Part shown: positions 32,687-41,619 of the stretch, in pieces
Layout of the letters: each line of letters opens with the position of its first letter
Position numbering within the stretch: the stretch's first letter is position 1
NCBI GenBank assembly: GCA_016934255.1
Contig: JAFGTG010000017.1
Coordinates: forward strand, 1-45,738
Source of the DNA: Sedimentisphaerales bacterium
GTDB lineage: Bacteria > Planctomycetota > Phycisphaerae > Sedimentisphaerales > Anaerobacaceae
DNA: 45,738 bases
Reading direction: 5' to 3'
The notes under the pieces: generated by a model
The model's input: only the letters and a program-made list of their open reading frames with translations
The model's database searches: none
Told to the model about the DNA's origin: nothing
Position numbers and translations under genes: made by a program

Positions 32687-33941
32687 AGTCGCGCAGCGCG
32701 AATATATCGAGACGGCCAAGACCAAGACGTTCATCCTTTCGATCGTGATGCTGCCGGTCATTCTCGTGATCATGGTATTTTTTATAAAACAGCTCAATCG
32801 GCGCACAACCGTGGCTCGCCCGCCCATGAAAGTGGCCGTGACGGATTTATCGAACCAGCTTTCAGCCCAGATCGAAACATCTTTTGACGAATACAATAAG
32901 AAACATCCGAACAGGGAGATCAAACTCCAGGACCTTCAAACGTCCGAAGAATCGGAATCGGCGGATAAACGGATAAAAGACAAGCTTCGTCGCGGCAAGC
33001 TCGACGTCTATATCGTGCTCGATAAAGACCTGCTCGACGGAACCGGTAAGATTCATTTTTATTACCATAAACCCAAGCCGGCGGATACCGACGCCTTTGA
33101 AACGATCAAACGCTCTCTGCATGTGATCGTCGAGAATAAGCGATGCGAGCTGAATAATCTATCACGAGAGCTGTTGGATGACATTCGGCGAGTTGCAATT
33201 GAAGAGGTGGTTGTCGGCGAGACCGACAAGGAGGAACGCGTTCAGGGAAAAAGCGACTTCATCATCAGGATGATGACCCCGTTCTTTTTCATGTATCTAT
33301 TGTTCCTGGGGATTATGACGATGGGTCAACAGATGCTCAGCAGCATCATCGAAGAAAAGAGCTCGCGCGTCATTGAGGTCTTGCTTTCAGCGGTCAGTCC
33401 CTTCCAATTGATGGCCGGGAAGATTCTGGGATTGGTCAGTATCGGTCTGACGGTCGTGTGTCTCTGGGGCGTCGCGGCTATCGGCACGGCGCGCTGGCAA
33501 GGGCTGAACGCCGGGATCGCGTCGTCGTTATTGCCTTACTTCATCCTTTATTATATCCTGGCGTTTTTGCTGTTCGGCTCGACGATGGTGGGGATCGGCT
33601 CGATCTGCAATACGATCAAAGAGACCCAAAGCCTGATGACGCCGGTCATGCTCTTTTGCATTATGCCGCTGTTGGCCTGGCAAAATATCGTTCAGGATTC
33701 GAACGGCATGTTGGCCCGGGTCTTATCGTTTTTCCCGCCAACTGCGCCGATGGTCATGATCTTGCGGCTGTCCGGCGGTTCAGATATTTGGTCAGTCGAA
33801 GTTCTGGCCTCGATTGTCATATTAGCCGCGGCTGTGTTGGTGGCGATGGCCATGGCGGCCAAGGTCTTTCGGACCGGCATCCTCATGTACGGTAAGCGTC
33901 CCGGCCTGATGGAAGTCGCCCGGTGGTTGAAACAAACATAA
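32670..33941 (+). CDS. ABC-2 type permease (NatB-like)
   Basis: The 423-residue permease has one N-terminal membrane helix (TFILSIVMLPVILVIMVFFI), a large extracytoplasmic domain (about 45-200), and five to six C-terminal helices. These include FFMYLLFLGIMTMGQQML, the conserved EEKSSRVIEVLLSAVSPFQL loop, and AFLLFGSTMVGIGSICNTIK. This is the layout of NatB and related ABC-2 exporters. It forms one operon with the ATPase gene it overlaps. The NhaC-type antiporter follows after a repeat-filled gap of about 210 bases. Confidence 0.92.
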   Translation: MLKLLKVAQREYIETAKTKTFILSIVMLPVILVIMVFFIKQLNRRTTVARPPMKVAVTDLSNQLSAQIETSFDEYNKKHPNREIKLQDLQTSEESESADKRIKDKLRRGKLDVYIVLDKDLLDGTGKIHFYYHKPKPADTDAFETIKRSLHVIVENKRCELNNLSRELLDDIRRVAIEEVVVGETDKEERVQGKSDFIIRMMTPFFFMYLLFLGIMTMGQQMLSSIIEEKSSRVIEVLLSAVSPFQLMAGKILGLVSIGLTVVCLWGVAAIGTARWQGLNAGIASSLLPYFILYYILAFLLFGSTMVGIGSICNTIKETQSLMTPVMLFCIMPLLAWQNIVQDSNGMLARVLSFFPPTAPMVMILRLSGGSDIWSVEVLASIVILAAAVLVAMAMAAKVFRTGILMYGKRPGLMEVARWLKQT

Positions 33942-33954
33942 CCGAAAACGGAAG

Positions 33955-34130
33955 CACGAATAAAAATCCGAAACTCGAAATCCGAAATTCGAAACAATAC
34001 TCAATGTTCAAAATTAAAATGATCCAAACAAATCCAGCCGCATGCAAAGCTGTTTTAAATTTCGGTCATTTGGATTTTGGATTTGTTTCGGATTTCGATA
34101 TTCGAATTTAGGATTTCTATAATTGTTTAG
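33955..34130. repeat. Self-complementary tandem array, GAAATCCGAAA unit
   Basis: Left arm (about 33963-33994): AATCCGAAACTCGAAATCCG and then GAAATTCGAAAC. Right arm (about 34050-34120): reverse-complement units such as TTTCGGTCATTTGG, ATTTTGGATTTGTTTCGG and ATTTCGATATTCGAATTTAGG. Units are about 8-9 bp and degenerate. The array fills the gap between the permease and antiporter genes. Repeats of this kind are common in environmental genomes; no role is established. Confidence 0.75.
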
Positions 34131-34155
34131 GATTCTTATTTAAGATTGCGATACA

Positions 34156-35889
34156 TTGAAATCGAAAGCATTGACAAGAGCTATTGTTGGATTTGTGGTT
34201 TTTGGTCTCTTGTGCGCTTTGGCCGCCTTCCTCACTCCCTCCGATCAAACCGATCCTCAACGGGCAATGTGGTACAGCGTCGTGCCTCCGCTATTGGCCA
34301 TCGTGCTGGCTTTTCTGACGCGCCGCGTTTTGCCGAGCCTGGGCATTGCGATTGTGGTTGGCGGCGTCCTGACCCAGGTCCCGCAGGCGCCGCTCAGTGT
34401 CGGTGCCTGGCTCGAAGGTTTCAAGACGTCGGGCATGCATTTGATCGGTACCGTCACGGACAAAACGAATCTTACGATCCTCTCCTTTATTCCCCCGATC
34501 TTCATTATGATCGATGTTCTCGTCGCCTCGGGAGGATTTCGCGGGATCATCGTATGGCTGTTGAAATGGATCAAGGGCCGCAAGTCCGCTCAGGCCGCCA
34601 CGGCGATCATGGGAATCCTGTGCTTCATTGACGACTATACGAACGCGATTGTCGTCGGCTCGATGATGCAGCCGATCACGGACCGGTACCGCGTCAGCCG
34701 GGAAAAGCTCGCCTTCATTGTGGACGCCACGAGCGCGCCGATTGCGGGGCTTGCCGTCGTGAGCACGTGGATCGCCTACGAAGTCAGTCTTTTAACGGCT
34801 ATCGGCCAAACACTGAGCATCGACAAGTCCGGCTATTCGATGTTCTTCGATGCGTTGAGTTTTCGTTTCTATTGCCTGCTCATGATCGCCTTTGTTTTCG
34901 TGCATATTTTCATGGGCCGCGATTTCGGACCGATGAAAACCGCAGAGAAACGCGCTCAAACCACGACGCCGGAAAACAACACGACATTGAATATCGAGAA
35001 AGGTCGGGCGATCAACGCCCTGGTGCCTTTGGCCGGGCTGATACTGTTTCATTTGACGGGTCTGTGGTTCGATGGAACGGCCAATCTCAAAACCGACATG
35101 CAGGAATGGCAAAACCTAAGCCTTACAACCGCCGCGGAGAATATGCCGCCGAAACCCGTCGATCTCGAGTCCCTTTCCCCCGCAAGCTGGGACTACTGGC
35201 GCGAGGTCATCGGGCATACGGAAAACAGCCCGGCGGTCCTTGCCTGCGCCGCGTTGTTCGGCCTGGCGTTGGCTTTATTCTTCGGCAGGTTCCTTGGACC
35301 GTTACGCAAGCCGACGATTATCCAATGCTTTAAAAGCGGAGGCCGGCGGGCTATGATCCCCTTTGTTATTTTAATTCTCGCCTGGTCGCTCAAGAATTGC
35401 TGTGACACGTTAAGAACCGGCGAGTTCCTCACGGCTATTCTGGCCGGGAGGGTTCCGCCGTATCTGTTCCCGCCGATTCTTTTTGTTGTTGCTTCCGTGA
35501 CATCGTTCGCAACGGGCACGAGCTACGGCACGATGGCGATCCTGATCCCAACCGCGGTTCCGATCGCCTACGCTATCGACGGGGGATACGGTTTGACCAC
35601 AATGATCAGCCTGGGGGCGGTGCTGGACGGCGCGATCTTCGGCGACCATTGCTCGCCCATCTCCGATACGACGATCATGAGCTCCATCGCCACCTCGTGC
35701 AATCTCATCGATCACGTGCGGACGCAGCTTCCCTACAGTCTGTTTGTGGCTGGGCTTGTATTGTTCTTCGCCTACCTGCCCAGCGCGATGGGCTTGGCCT
35801 CAAGATGGAGCTTCCTACTGGCCCTGGTCGTCATGGTGTTTTTCTTCCTCGCATTGGCCCGATTCGAAAAAATACAACGAAGCAGATAA
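34156..35889 (+). CDS. NhaC-family Na+/H+ antiporter
   Basis: The 577-residue protein has about 12-13 membrane segments and the NhaC pattern: RVLPSLGIAIVVGGVLTQ, GIIVWLLKWIKG, GILCFIDDYTNAIVVGSMM (the conserved Asp-Asp-Tyr, about residue 160), DATSAPIAGLAVVSTWIAYE, ATGTSYGTMAILIPTAVPIA and LGAVLDGAIFGDHCSPISDT (GDHCSP motif). It swaps sodium for protons across the cytoplasmic membrane. It has an extra soluble loop (about 255-345). The start is TTG at 34156 with no good binding site. It follows the NatAB-like pair, which fits a sodium-handling group. Confidence 0.9.
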   Translation: MKSKALTRAIVGFVVFGLLCALAAFLTPSDQTDPQRAMWYSVVPPLLAIVLAFLTRRVLPSLGIAIVVGGVLTQVPQAPLSVGAWLEGFKTSGMHLIGTVTDKTNLTILSFIPPIFIMIDVLVASGGFRGIIVWLLKWIKGRKSAQAATAIMGILCFIDDYTNAIVVGSMMQPITDRYRVSREKLAFIVDATSAPIAGLAVVSTWIAYEVSLLTAIGQTLSIDKSGYSMFFDALSFRFYCLLMIAFVFVHIFMGRDFGPMKTAEKRAQTTTPENNTTLNIEKGRAINALVPLAGLILFHLTGLWFDGTANLKTDMQEWQNLSLTTAAENMPPKPVDLESLSPASWDYWREVIGHTENSPAVLACAALFGLALALFFGRFLGPLRKPTIIQCFKSGGRRAMIPFVILILAWSLKNCCDTLRTGEFLTAILAGRVPPYLFPPILFVVASVTSFATGTSYGTMAILIPTAVPIAYAIDGGYGLTTMISLGAVLDGAIFGDHCSPISDTTIMSSIATSCNLIDHVRTQLPYSLFVAGLVLFFAYLPSAMGLASRWSFLLALVVMVFFFLALARFEKIQRSR

Positions 35890-35961
35890 GTTAATCATAC
35901 TGACCGTTTAGAGATCGAATCATGAAATAGGTCGTTCAAAGATAATAACATAATACGATTT

Positions 35962-36056
35962 GTCATTCCCGCGAAGGCGGGAATCCATTTCTTTCGTTAT
36001 GTTCCTGGATCCCACCGTAAGGCGTCCCTTAGGGACTGCCTTCGCAGGGAGGACAA
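35962..36056. repeat. REP-like element, GTCATTCCCGCGAAGGCGGG family, copy 2
   Basis: The left arm GTCATTCCCGCGAAGGCGGG (35962-35981) continues AATCC; the right part has CTGGATCCCACCGTAAGGCG and then CAGGGA. The right arm ACTGCCTTCGCAGGGAGGAC pairs with the left arm. It shares motif order with 10887-10974. It lies between the convergent antiporter and GH36-like genes. Confidence 0.75.
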
Positions 36057-36084
36057 CAAGAATCGGTCAGTTTAAGGAAGTTCA

Positions 36085-38244
36085 TTATTCGATAACGAAC
36101 CAGGTAGCTGCCTTTGGGTGGATAGTGACTGGGATTTCGACGTTGTATTTACGATCCAGTTTATAGCGTTTCCTCTTACCTTCTTGCTCACGGACGCGCG
36201 CTCTTTGGGTCAGTCCCGTATAGTACAATGGGAGTGTGAGTGTCTTAGTGACCGTGCGATTGAGAGGATTATAGACCATCGCCAGGCCTTTATGTTTGAG
36301 TCGCGGATTGACGTGCAGAATACAATCGATATCGCGTCCGTCGGGCCGGCGGACGTGGATGATGTCGGAGTCGAGGATATCCCGGTACTTTTTATAAAAG
36401 TCCACCCATTTCTTCACGAGTGCTTTTGTTTCATCCGTATCGTAGAGGCGCGGTCCGCGATAACACGCCTGGACGCCTGAGCCGAAGTTCTGGGTCAGGT
36501 GCGCGCCGTATGCATCGAGGTGCTCGGACAAAGGTTCGAGCGTAGCGGCTGCTCCGCCGCCGTGATACTGTACTAATGGGACGAACATCCAGCCCATAGT
36601 TGGCGATTTCGTCCAGGTGCCGTCGAAAATGTTCTGTCGGCCGAGGATGATCTGTCTTTCACGAGGTAAGGACCAGTTCGTCTCGCGGTAACCCATCGCC
36701 GTTTTATTCGAGCCGGTAAGGAAATACCAATCCGGAACGTTCAGATAGACGCCTCGACCTCGGCACCATTTGTAGAAATCCGTGATCTTTTTCCATTGCT
36801 TCCATTGCGAATCATGGAGTCCGCGATGGCCGGGATGTTTCGTTGAGGCGCAGACGTCGCCGGGATAGGATCCGTCGTGTTCGAGTAGATCGAGGCCCGT
36901 CTGTTCGATGAAGGTTTTGATCTTGGCGAAGTAATCAATCCCCCATTGACTACACAGGCAGGGGGAGTTGTTGAAAATCGCTCCGCCGGGTTTGCCCGTT
37001 TCGGGATTGATCGCGTCGTGTTCATCGCTGATCCGCCGGCTGGCCAGGAGTGAATAGCCGCCAAGCTCGATGCCTTTGCTATGGGCGTAATCGACCAGCT
37101 CTTTCATGTGGGCCAGATAGTCCGGATCGATATTTTCCATGTTGAAGCCGCTACCGAAGGTCATGATGACCATCTCGAAGCCGACCTCGGCGCATTGGTC
37201 GATAGCCAGGCGGACCGATTTCGGATCGGCGTGACGGACGTGCATGATGATCGGATTCTCCGTCGCCCACGGGGCAATCGTTCGGTACATACGCCGCAAG
37301 GCTAAGCCTTTGCGCTCGCGCTCGGTCGTGTCGAAAATCAGCTCGAACGTTCGGAAAGACTCGAACGTATCGCCGGGCTCGATGATCACGTCAGGGCCAA
37401 TAGGCGGTCGGCTTTCCAGCATGACGGGTGTTTTCCGTAAATAATTGATTTGTGTACTGTACTGCGGATCGACCACCCAATGCGTTGTTTTATTGGCGCT
37501 TCTGGGATCGCCGCCGTGGAAGGCGTAATCGCTCTCGATGTGAATGTTAGGATATTCCCACTGCTGAGGCTGCTCGACGCGCGACTCATATTCCACCGCC
37601 GCGAGGATTTCACTGGTAAATGTGTTGAGTTTCACCGGTTTATCGCTGCCGTTTTGAATGGTGAGCCATTTCGCAAGCAGTGGGATGCTACAGTACATCT
37701 CATAATGAATCGAAAGAGTCAGGCCCTTTAGCTTTCCCTCCGGCGGTTCGAAATGAAATATCAGCGATTTACCGGGCGGAGGCCACGGCAAATCCGCCGA
37801 GTAGCGCTTTCGTTTCCAGGCGAAACGTTCCTTCGTCGGGCCGGTATCCATACTCTTAAACTTGAAAGCCTCCGGATTATCGGTCAGTGAATCGAGCCAT
37901 TCGGTCTGTAAATACGCATATTCGACCTGTTCCTGTAAGCCCCCGACCTCATATTTCGTCCCGTCCAGCTCGACAATCGCTTCCGGCTTGACGCCTCGAA
38001 TGACGGATTCGCCGGTCATAAGGTTATCATAAGCAACGGTAGCCGCGTTGGGTTGCACCCGAAACGTCCGGCTGATAAGCCCATTGCTCAGAACCACCTC
38101 CTTGCCGTCGAGACGTTCTTCGATCTGAACCGGCTCTTCAATCGGAGTAACAAGCCAATCCGCGTCGATTGCGGCGTTTGAAATCGTCCCCGTTAATAGA
38201 AGAATCAGCATTTTTAGTGTTATCAATCGCCTTAATTCGGTCAT
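36085..38244 (-). CDS. Exported GH36-like (alpha-galactosidase clan) glycosidase
   Basis: A signal segment (LKMLILLLTGTISNA) starts this 719-residue protein. An N-terminal beta-sandwich (about 35-320) is followed by a TIM barrel: EVGFEMVIMTFGSGFNMEN, YAHSKGIELGGYSLLAS, GLDLLEHDGSYPGDVC (the Asp after EHDG is the likely nucleophile position), RGVYLNVPDWYFLTGSN and GWMFVPLVQYHGGG. A small C-terminal beta-domain ends the chain. The shape and the strand-end acids recall clan GH-D (GH27/GH36/GH31). The exact family and sugar are uncertain. It starts 24 bases after the end of comF, so the two may be co-transcribed. Confidence 0.7.
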   Translation of the reverse strand: MTELRRLITLKMLILLLTGTISNAAIDADWLVTPIEEPVQIEERLDGKEVVLSNGLISRTFRVQPNAATVAYDNLMTGESVIRGVKPEAIVELDGTKYEVGGLQEQVEYAYLQTEWLDSLTDNPEAFKFKSMDTGPTKERFAWKRKRYSADLPWPPPGKSLIFHFEPPEGKLKGLTLSIHYEMYCSIPLLAKWLTIQNGSDKPVKLNTFTSEILAAVEYESRVEQPQQWEYPNIHIESDYAFHGGDPRSANKTTHWVVDPQYSTQINYLRKTPVMLESRPPIGPDVIIEPGDTFESFRTFELIFDTTERERKGLALRRMYRTIAPWATENPIIMHVRHADPKSVRLAIDQCAEVGFEMVIMTFGSGFNMENIDPDYLAHMKELVDYAHSKGIELGGYSLLASRRISDEHDAINPETGKPGGAIFNNSPCLCSQWGIDYFAKIKTFIEQTGLDLLEHDGSYPGDVCASTKHPGHRGLHDSQWKQWKKITDFYKWCRGRGVYLNVPDWYFLTGSNKTAMGYRETNWSLPRERQIILGRQNIFDGTWTKSPTMGWMFVPLVQYHGGGAAATLEPLSEHLDAYGAHLTQNFGSGVQACYRGPRLYDTDETKALVKKWVDFYKKYRDILDSDIIHVRRPDGRDIDCILHVNPRLKHKGLAMVYNPLNRTVTKTLTLPLYYTGLTQRARVREQEGKRKRYKLDRKYNVEIPVTIHPKAATWFVIE

Positions 38245-38268
38245 CGTTGAGTACCTCTCAAGAAAAGG

Positions 38269-39081
38269 CTAACCAGTGCTTTGTCCGGCGACGGCTAAGA
38301 CCAATGCAAAGACCTTAAACGCCCCGGCTTGCTTCAATACAGATGCACATTCATTCAAGGTCGCACCGCTTGTTTTGATATCATCCACAAGACAGATTTT
38401 CCGGCTGGCAAATGGATGCCCATTGCGAACGGCAAAGGCCCCGGCGACGTTTCTGGCCCGTGCGGCGGGACTGGCCATCGCCGGCTGCAATCTCGTGCGA
38501 CGAATGCGAACAAGGTCCGTGCTGACCCTGCCTGTGGGGTGATTTAATTTTTGAGCTAAGATATGTGATTGATTGTACCCGCGAATCATGCGTCTGGACC
38601 AGTGCAGCGGAACCGGCACGAAAAGCTCTACCTCACGATAAAAATCGCTTGCCAGCAATGCAGAATTGGCCATAAAGTCCAAAACATGGGCATGTTCCGT
38701 TTTGCCGTTCTTGAAAGCCAGGATCAATTGTTGCAAGCTCCGGCTATACATCCCCGCCCGAGCGATCCGGTCGAAATGAATCGCTTTGCCCTGGCAATCG
38801 GGACATGCACCGTCCACAATGGCAAATCGACTGGCCTCCCGGCCGCAACGCCGGCAATAATCGGCCCCGGTGCACGCCAGAAGCCCATCCCAACAATCCT
38901 GGCACAAGTCGTGATCCGTTTCACAAATACTTTGGCGACAATTCGTACACACGGCCGGCCAAAGAAGCTGGTTGAGGCCCTGCAGGGTAAAAAGGCCGAT
39001 TCTTTTCAAAAAAAAGGAAGTTTGTTTGGATCTTGTCGTATTCACACCGATCATTATATGGAACGAGAGGAGGATTGCCAT
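38269..39081 (-). CDS. comF: ComF-family amidophosphoribosyltransferase-like protein
   Basis: The 270-residue protein has an N-terminal zinc-binding region with four CxxC pairs (CTNC, CQDC, CRRC, CPDC) and a phosphoribosyltransferase domain ending in the PRPP-binding motif ICLVDDIKTSGATLNECASV (a D-D pair after a hydrophobic strand). FVPVPLHWSRRMIRGYNQSHILA is the ComF family signature. ComF helps DNA uptake in competent bacteria, but the gene is found widely and its activity is not settled. An internal start at 39054 is possible; neither start has a good binding site. Confidence 0.92.
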   Translation of the reverse strand: MAILLSFHIMIGVNTTRSKQTSFFLKRIGLFTLQGLNQLLWPAVCTNCRQSICETDHDLCQDCWDGLLACTGADYCRRCGREASRFAIVDGACPDCQGKAIHFDRIARAGMYSRSLQQLILAFKNGKTEHAHVLDFMANSALLASDFYREVELFVPVPLHWSRRMIRGYNQSHILAQKLNHPTGRVSTDLVRIRRTRLQPAMASPAARARNVAGAFAVRNGHPFASRKICLVDDIKTSGATLNECASVLKQAGAFKVFALVLAVAGQSTG

Positions 39082-39294
39082 TTGGAATTGCTGAAATCAA
39101 AGCTTTTAAAATGTCCAAAAGAGAGAGAATAAGACACATATAAGAATATATAATAATATATTCAATATATCTGATTATAAGATGGCTATCGAAAAAAGAT
39201 AATATGACATCGCATCATTATTGTAAATGCTTTATATATAATATATTACGATAATATTCAGCTTCCGTTATGTTGCATTTTCAACAATCCGATA
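39082..39294. other. Very AT-rich gene-free region
   Basis: The stretch from about 39130 to 39260 is almost entirely A and T (ATATATAATAATATATTC and similar). No gene or clear hairpin is visible. It probably contains the promoters of the divergent comF and folC genes; only the folC promoter at 39295-39323 could be assigned. Confidence 0.5.
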
Positions 39295-39323
39295 TTGACT
39301 CAGGCTCCCTTCGCTGCTATAAT
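39295..39323 (+). promoter_or_regulatory. Near-consensus sigma-70 promoter of folC
   Basis: TTGACT at 39295-39300 and a perfect TATAAT at 39318-39323 are exactly 17 bases apart. The expected transcript start is about 39329-39331. The ATG chosen for folC is at 39334, so the leader would be only a few bases and the mRNA close to leaderless. Confidence 0.75.
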
Positions 39324-39333
39324 CATCGCTTTG

Positions 39334-40749
39334 ATGGTAAGGACTGTGAAAACAACCGGAAAGAAACGACAGAAAAAGTCCTCCTCCAAGGTTGCCAAAG
39401 TTAAGAGTAAAAATGCCTTCCGGAATTACCAGCAGGCGATCTCTTATTTACTTGAGAGGACGGACTATGAGAAGCAAACGCGCCTGCGATACAACGTGAC
39501 AACGTTCAACCTCGACAGGATGGAGAAATTACTATCCTTACTCGGCAATCCTCATCAGAAGGTCAAAACGGTTCATATCGGCGGCACAAAAGGCAAAGGC
39601 TCGACCGCCACGATGCTCGCCAGGATGCTTGAAGCGAACAATTATAAGGTAGGTTTATATACTTCGCCTCACGTCGTGCATTTACACGAGCGCATCATGG
39701 TCAATTCGGAAATGATCAGCGAATCCGAAATGCGGGGTTTGCTCAACCGTATTTACGCCCCGGTGGAGAAGATGTCGAAAACCGATCCCCCCACTTTTTT
39801 CGAGATCATGACGGCCCTGGCGTTCATGTATTTTGTCGATAAGGAAGTCGATATTGCTATTATCGAAACTGGTTTGGGTGGACGCCTGGACAGTACGAAT
39901 GTTATCAAGCCCACAATTATCGGTATCACCAGCTTGAGTATCGACCATCAGGACCAGCTTGGAACGACGATCGATAGTATTGCAGAGGAAAAAGCGGGGA
40001 TTTTCAAACGGGGTGTGCCGGCGATCACTGTCCCCCAGGAACCGGCGGCGATGCAGGTTCTTAAAATGCAAGCGATGTCCCTCGAAGCCCCCTTGAGCGT
40101 CACCGGGAGCGATATTGATTTTTCGCACCGATTCGAAACCTCCCGGGAGCACGGGCCGCACACGCGAATCTGCCTGACAACGCCCACGAGCCGATTCGAG
40201 CATTTACGTGTCCCGCTGCACGGCAAGCATCAGGCGATCAATTGCGGTTTGGCGCTGGCCATGCTGGATAAACTCAAATCCTTCGGCTACACCATAGATA
40301 ACGAAAAGGCCGCCGAGGGACTGTTGAAGGTCTCATTGGCGGGTCGTATGGAGATGATCTGGCACGATCCGAGAATTCTCATCGACGCCGCCCACAACGC
40401 CGCGAGCATCAAGGCCCTCATACACGCCATCGGGCAGAATATCCCGTACGATTCCATGGTCGTTATTTTCGGCTGCAACAACGACAAAGACGTCAAGGGA
40501 ATGCTCGAAATGCTGCAATACGGGGCCGACAAGGTTATTTTCACCCGAAGCAACTCGGCCAAGGCCATGTCTCCGGAAGACCTGGCCGAGATGTACTCAG
40601 AAATCTGTGGAAAAATGTGCCAGACGGCTTCCAGTCTCGGCCAGGCGCTGCAATTAGCCAAAAGCGCCGTCAGCAAAGAAGATCTGATCTGCATCACCGG
40701 TAGCTTCTACCTCATCGGTCAGGCCAAATTACGCTTCCAGCCGAATTAA
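39334..40749 (+). CDS. folC: Folylpolyglutamate synthase / dihydrofolate synthase
   Basis: FolC adds glutamate to dihydropteroate or folates. From the ATG at 39334 the protein has 471 residues: a Lys/Ser-rich extension of about 28 residues, then FRNYQQAISYLLERTDYE, VKTVHIGGTKGKGSTATMLA (ATP-binding P-loop), GLYTSPHVVHLHERI, FFEIMTALAF, IETGLGGRLDSTNVIKP, SIDHQDQLGTTIDSIAEEKAGI and ILIDAAHNAASIKALI. All catalytic motifs are intact. The frame extends upstream to a TTG at 39295, but that TTG is the -35 box of the promoter, so the longer form is rejected. There is no Shine-Dalgarno sequence, in keeping with a leaderless message. Confidence 0.94.
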   Translation: MVRTVKTTGKKRQKKSSSKVAKVKSKNAFRNYQQAISYLLERTDYEKQTRLRYNVTTFNLDRMEKLLSLLGNPHQKVKTVHIGGTKGKGSTATMLARMLEANNYKVGLYTSPHVVHLHERIMVNSEMISESEMRGLLNRIYAPVEKMSKTDPPTFFEIMTALAFMYFVDKEVDIAIIETGLGGRLDSTNVIKPTIIGITSLSIDHQDQLGTTIDSIAEEKAGIFKRGVPAITVPQEPAAMQVLKMQAMSLEAPLSVTGSDIDFSHRFETSREHGPHTRICLTTPTSRFEHLRVPLHGKHQAINCGLALAMLDKLKSFGYTIDNEKAAEGLLKVSLAGRMEMIWHDPRILIDAAHNAASIKALIHAIGQNIPYDSMVVIFGCNNDKDVKGMLEMLQYGADKVIFTRSNSAKAMSPEDLAEMYSEICGKMCQTASSLGQALQLAKSAVSKEDLICITGSFYLIGQAKLRFQPN

Positions 40750-40806
40750 CTCTGGTAACCTCTCAAATCAATCCGGATATGTTATCGATGCCCTCTGCAA
40801 GAGAGA

Positions 40807-41619
40807 TTATTGGGGAATTTGCGGGTAGCTCCCCCGAATACTACCTGGGTGAAAGATAAGATTATTTGACGCAAAGTCCTGTTCAAGTTGTGTCGGATCC
40901 CCTTGGAAGAGATTACCCTGATAGTGGAGTACACACGTGCCTGCTCGTTCCGCGGGTAGAACCGCAACCACCTCACGAGCCTCCCTGAGCATGGAGTGCC
41001 ATTCCCGCATCAAGTCACTGAGCACAGGGACTGCACCATCAAAGCAAAGTCCATCCAATTCAGCGGGCGTGTATCGTCCGGAACGACCCGCCTCTTCCAG
41101 GATCGACAAAGGGCTGAAGCCCGGATCTTTACCGCAGGCCGCCCATGCCAGATAGCCCAGAGGTTGAATTCGTTTGTGACAGGTAATCACGTCCATCCAA
41201 TCGCGGATTTCGAGCCGTCCGGCCATCGCCAGAAGCTTATTCGTTGCTAAATCAAACGGGTGCAACACCAGTCCCAATTCCTCATGCTGGACCAGAGGGA
41301 AAAATCGAAAGGCACTGTCGCGCGTCCATTGCATCAACACCGTATTGGTTCCCTTGCCCACGAGGGCTTCCACATAACCGGGGCGTTCATGGACAGATCG
41401 TAGCTCGTAGCCGTGGTTTTCAAGTAATGTTCGATCAGATTGCCATGTAGCCTCCAAGGCTTCGAGCGTGTCGTGAAAGAGGTCGATATCACGGGAGATC
41501 CGCTTACCTCCAGTTAGAAGGTTAAGCGCAACACCTCCCGCCACATAGGCCTCTCCCTGTTCGAGGCGGTTGGCCGCTATAAGGCGGCAGATGGCTTGCT
41601 GGAATCTGGTGAGAGCCAT
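40807..41619 (-). CDS. AbiEii-like nucleotidyltransferase (putative toxin)
   Basis: The 270-residue protein carries the minimal nucleotidyltransferase motif: AYVAGGVALNLLTGGKRISR (25-43, Gly-Gly then helix) followed by DIDLFHD (Asp44, Asp46). Downstream are FPLVQHEELGLVLHPFDLAT, the family's NK-type helix LATNKLLAMAGRLEIRDWMD, and a Gln/Asp-rich C-terminal half. This is the pattern of the AbiEii/AbiGii toxin family, whose members block growth by modifying tRNA or proteins and can abort phage infection. It overlaps the upstream small gene by 43 bases, typical of a toxin with its partner. A non-toxic nucleotidyltransferase cannot be excluded. Confidence 0.75.
   Translation of the reverse strand: MALTRFQQAICRLIAANRLEQGEAYVAGGVALNLLTGGKRISRDIDLFHDTLEALEATWQSDRTLLENHGYELRSVHERPGYVEALVGKGTNTVLMQWTRDSAFRFFPLVQHEELGLVLHPFDLATNKLLAMAGRLEIRDWMDVITCHKRIQPLGYLAWAACGKDPGFSPLSILEEAGRSGRYTPAELDGLCFDGAVPVLSDLMREWHSMLREAREVVAVLPAERAGTCVLHYQGNLFQGDPTQLEQDFASNNLIFHPGSIRGSYPQIPQ

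Noticed and set aside
39295-39333. TTG start giving a longer FolC
   Set aside because: The TTG is the -35 box of a near-perfect promoter whose transcript would begin only at about 39330.
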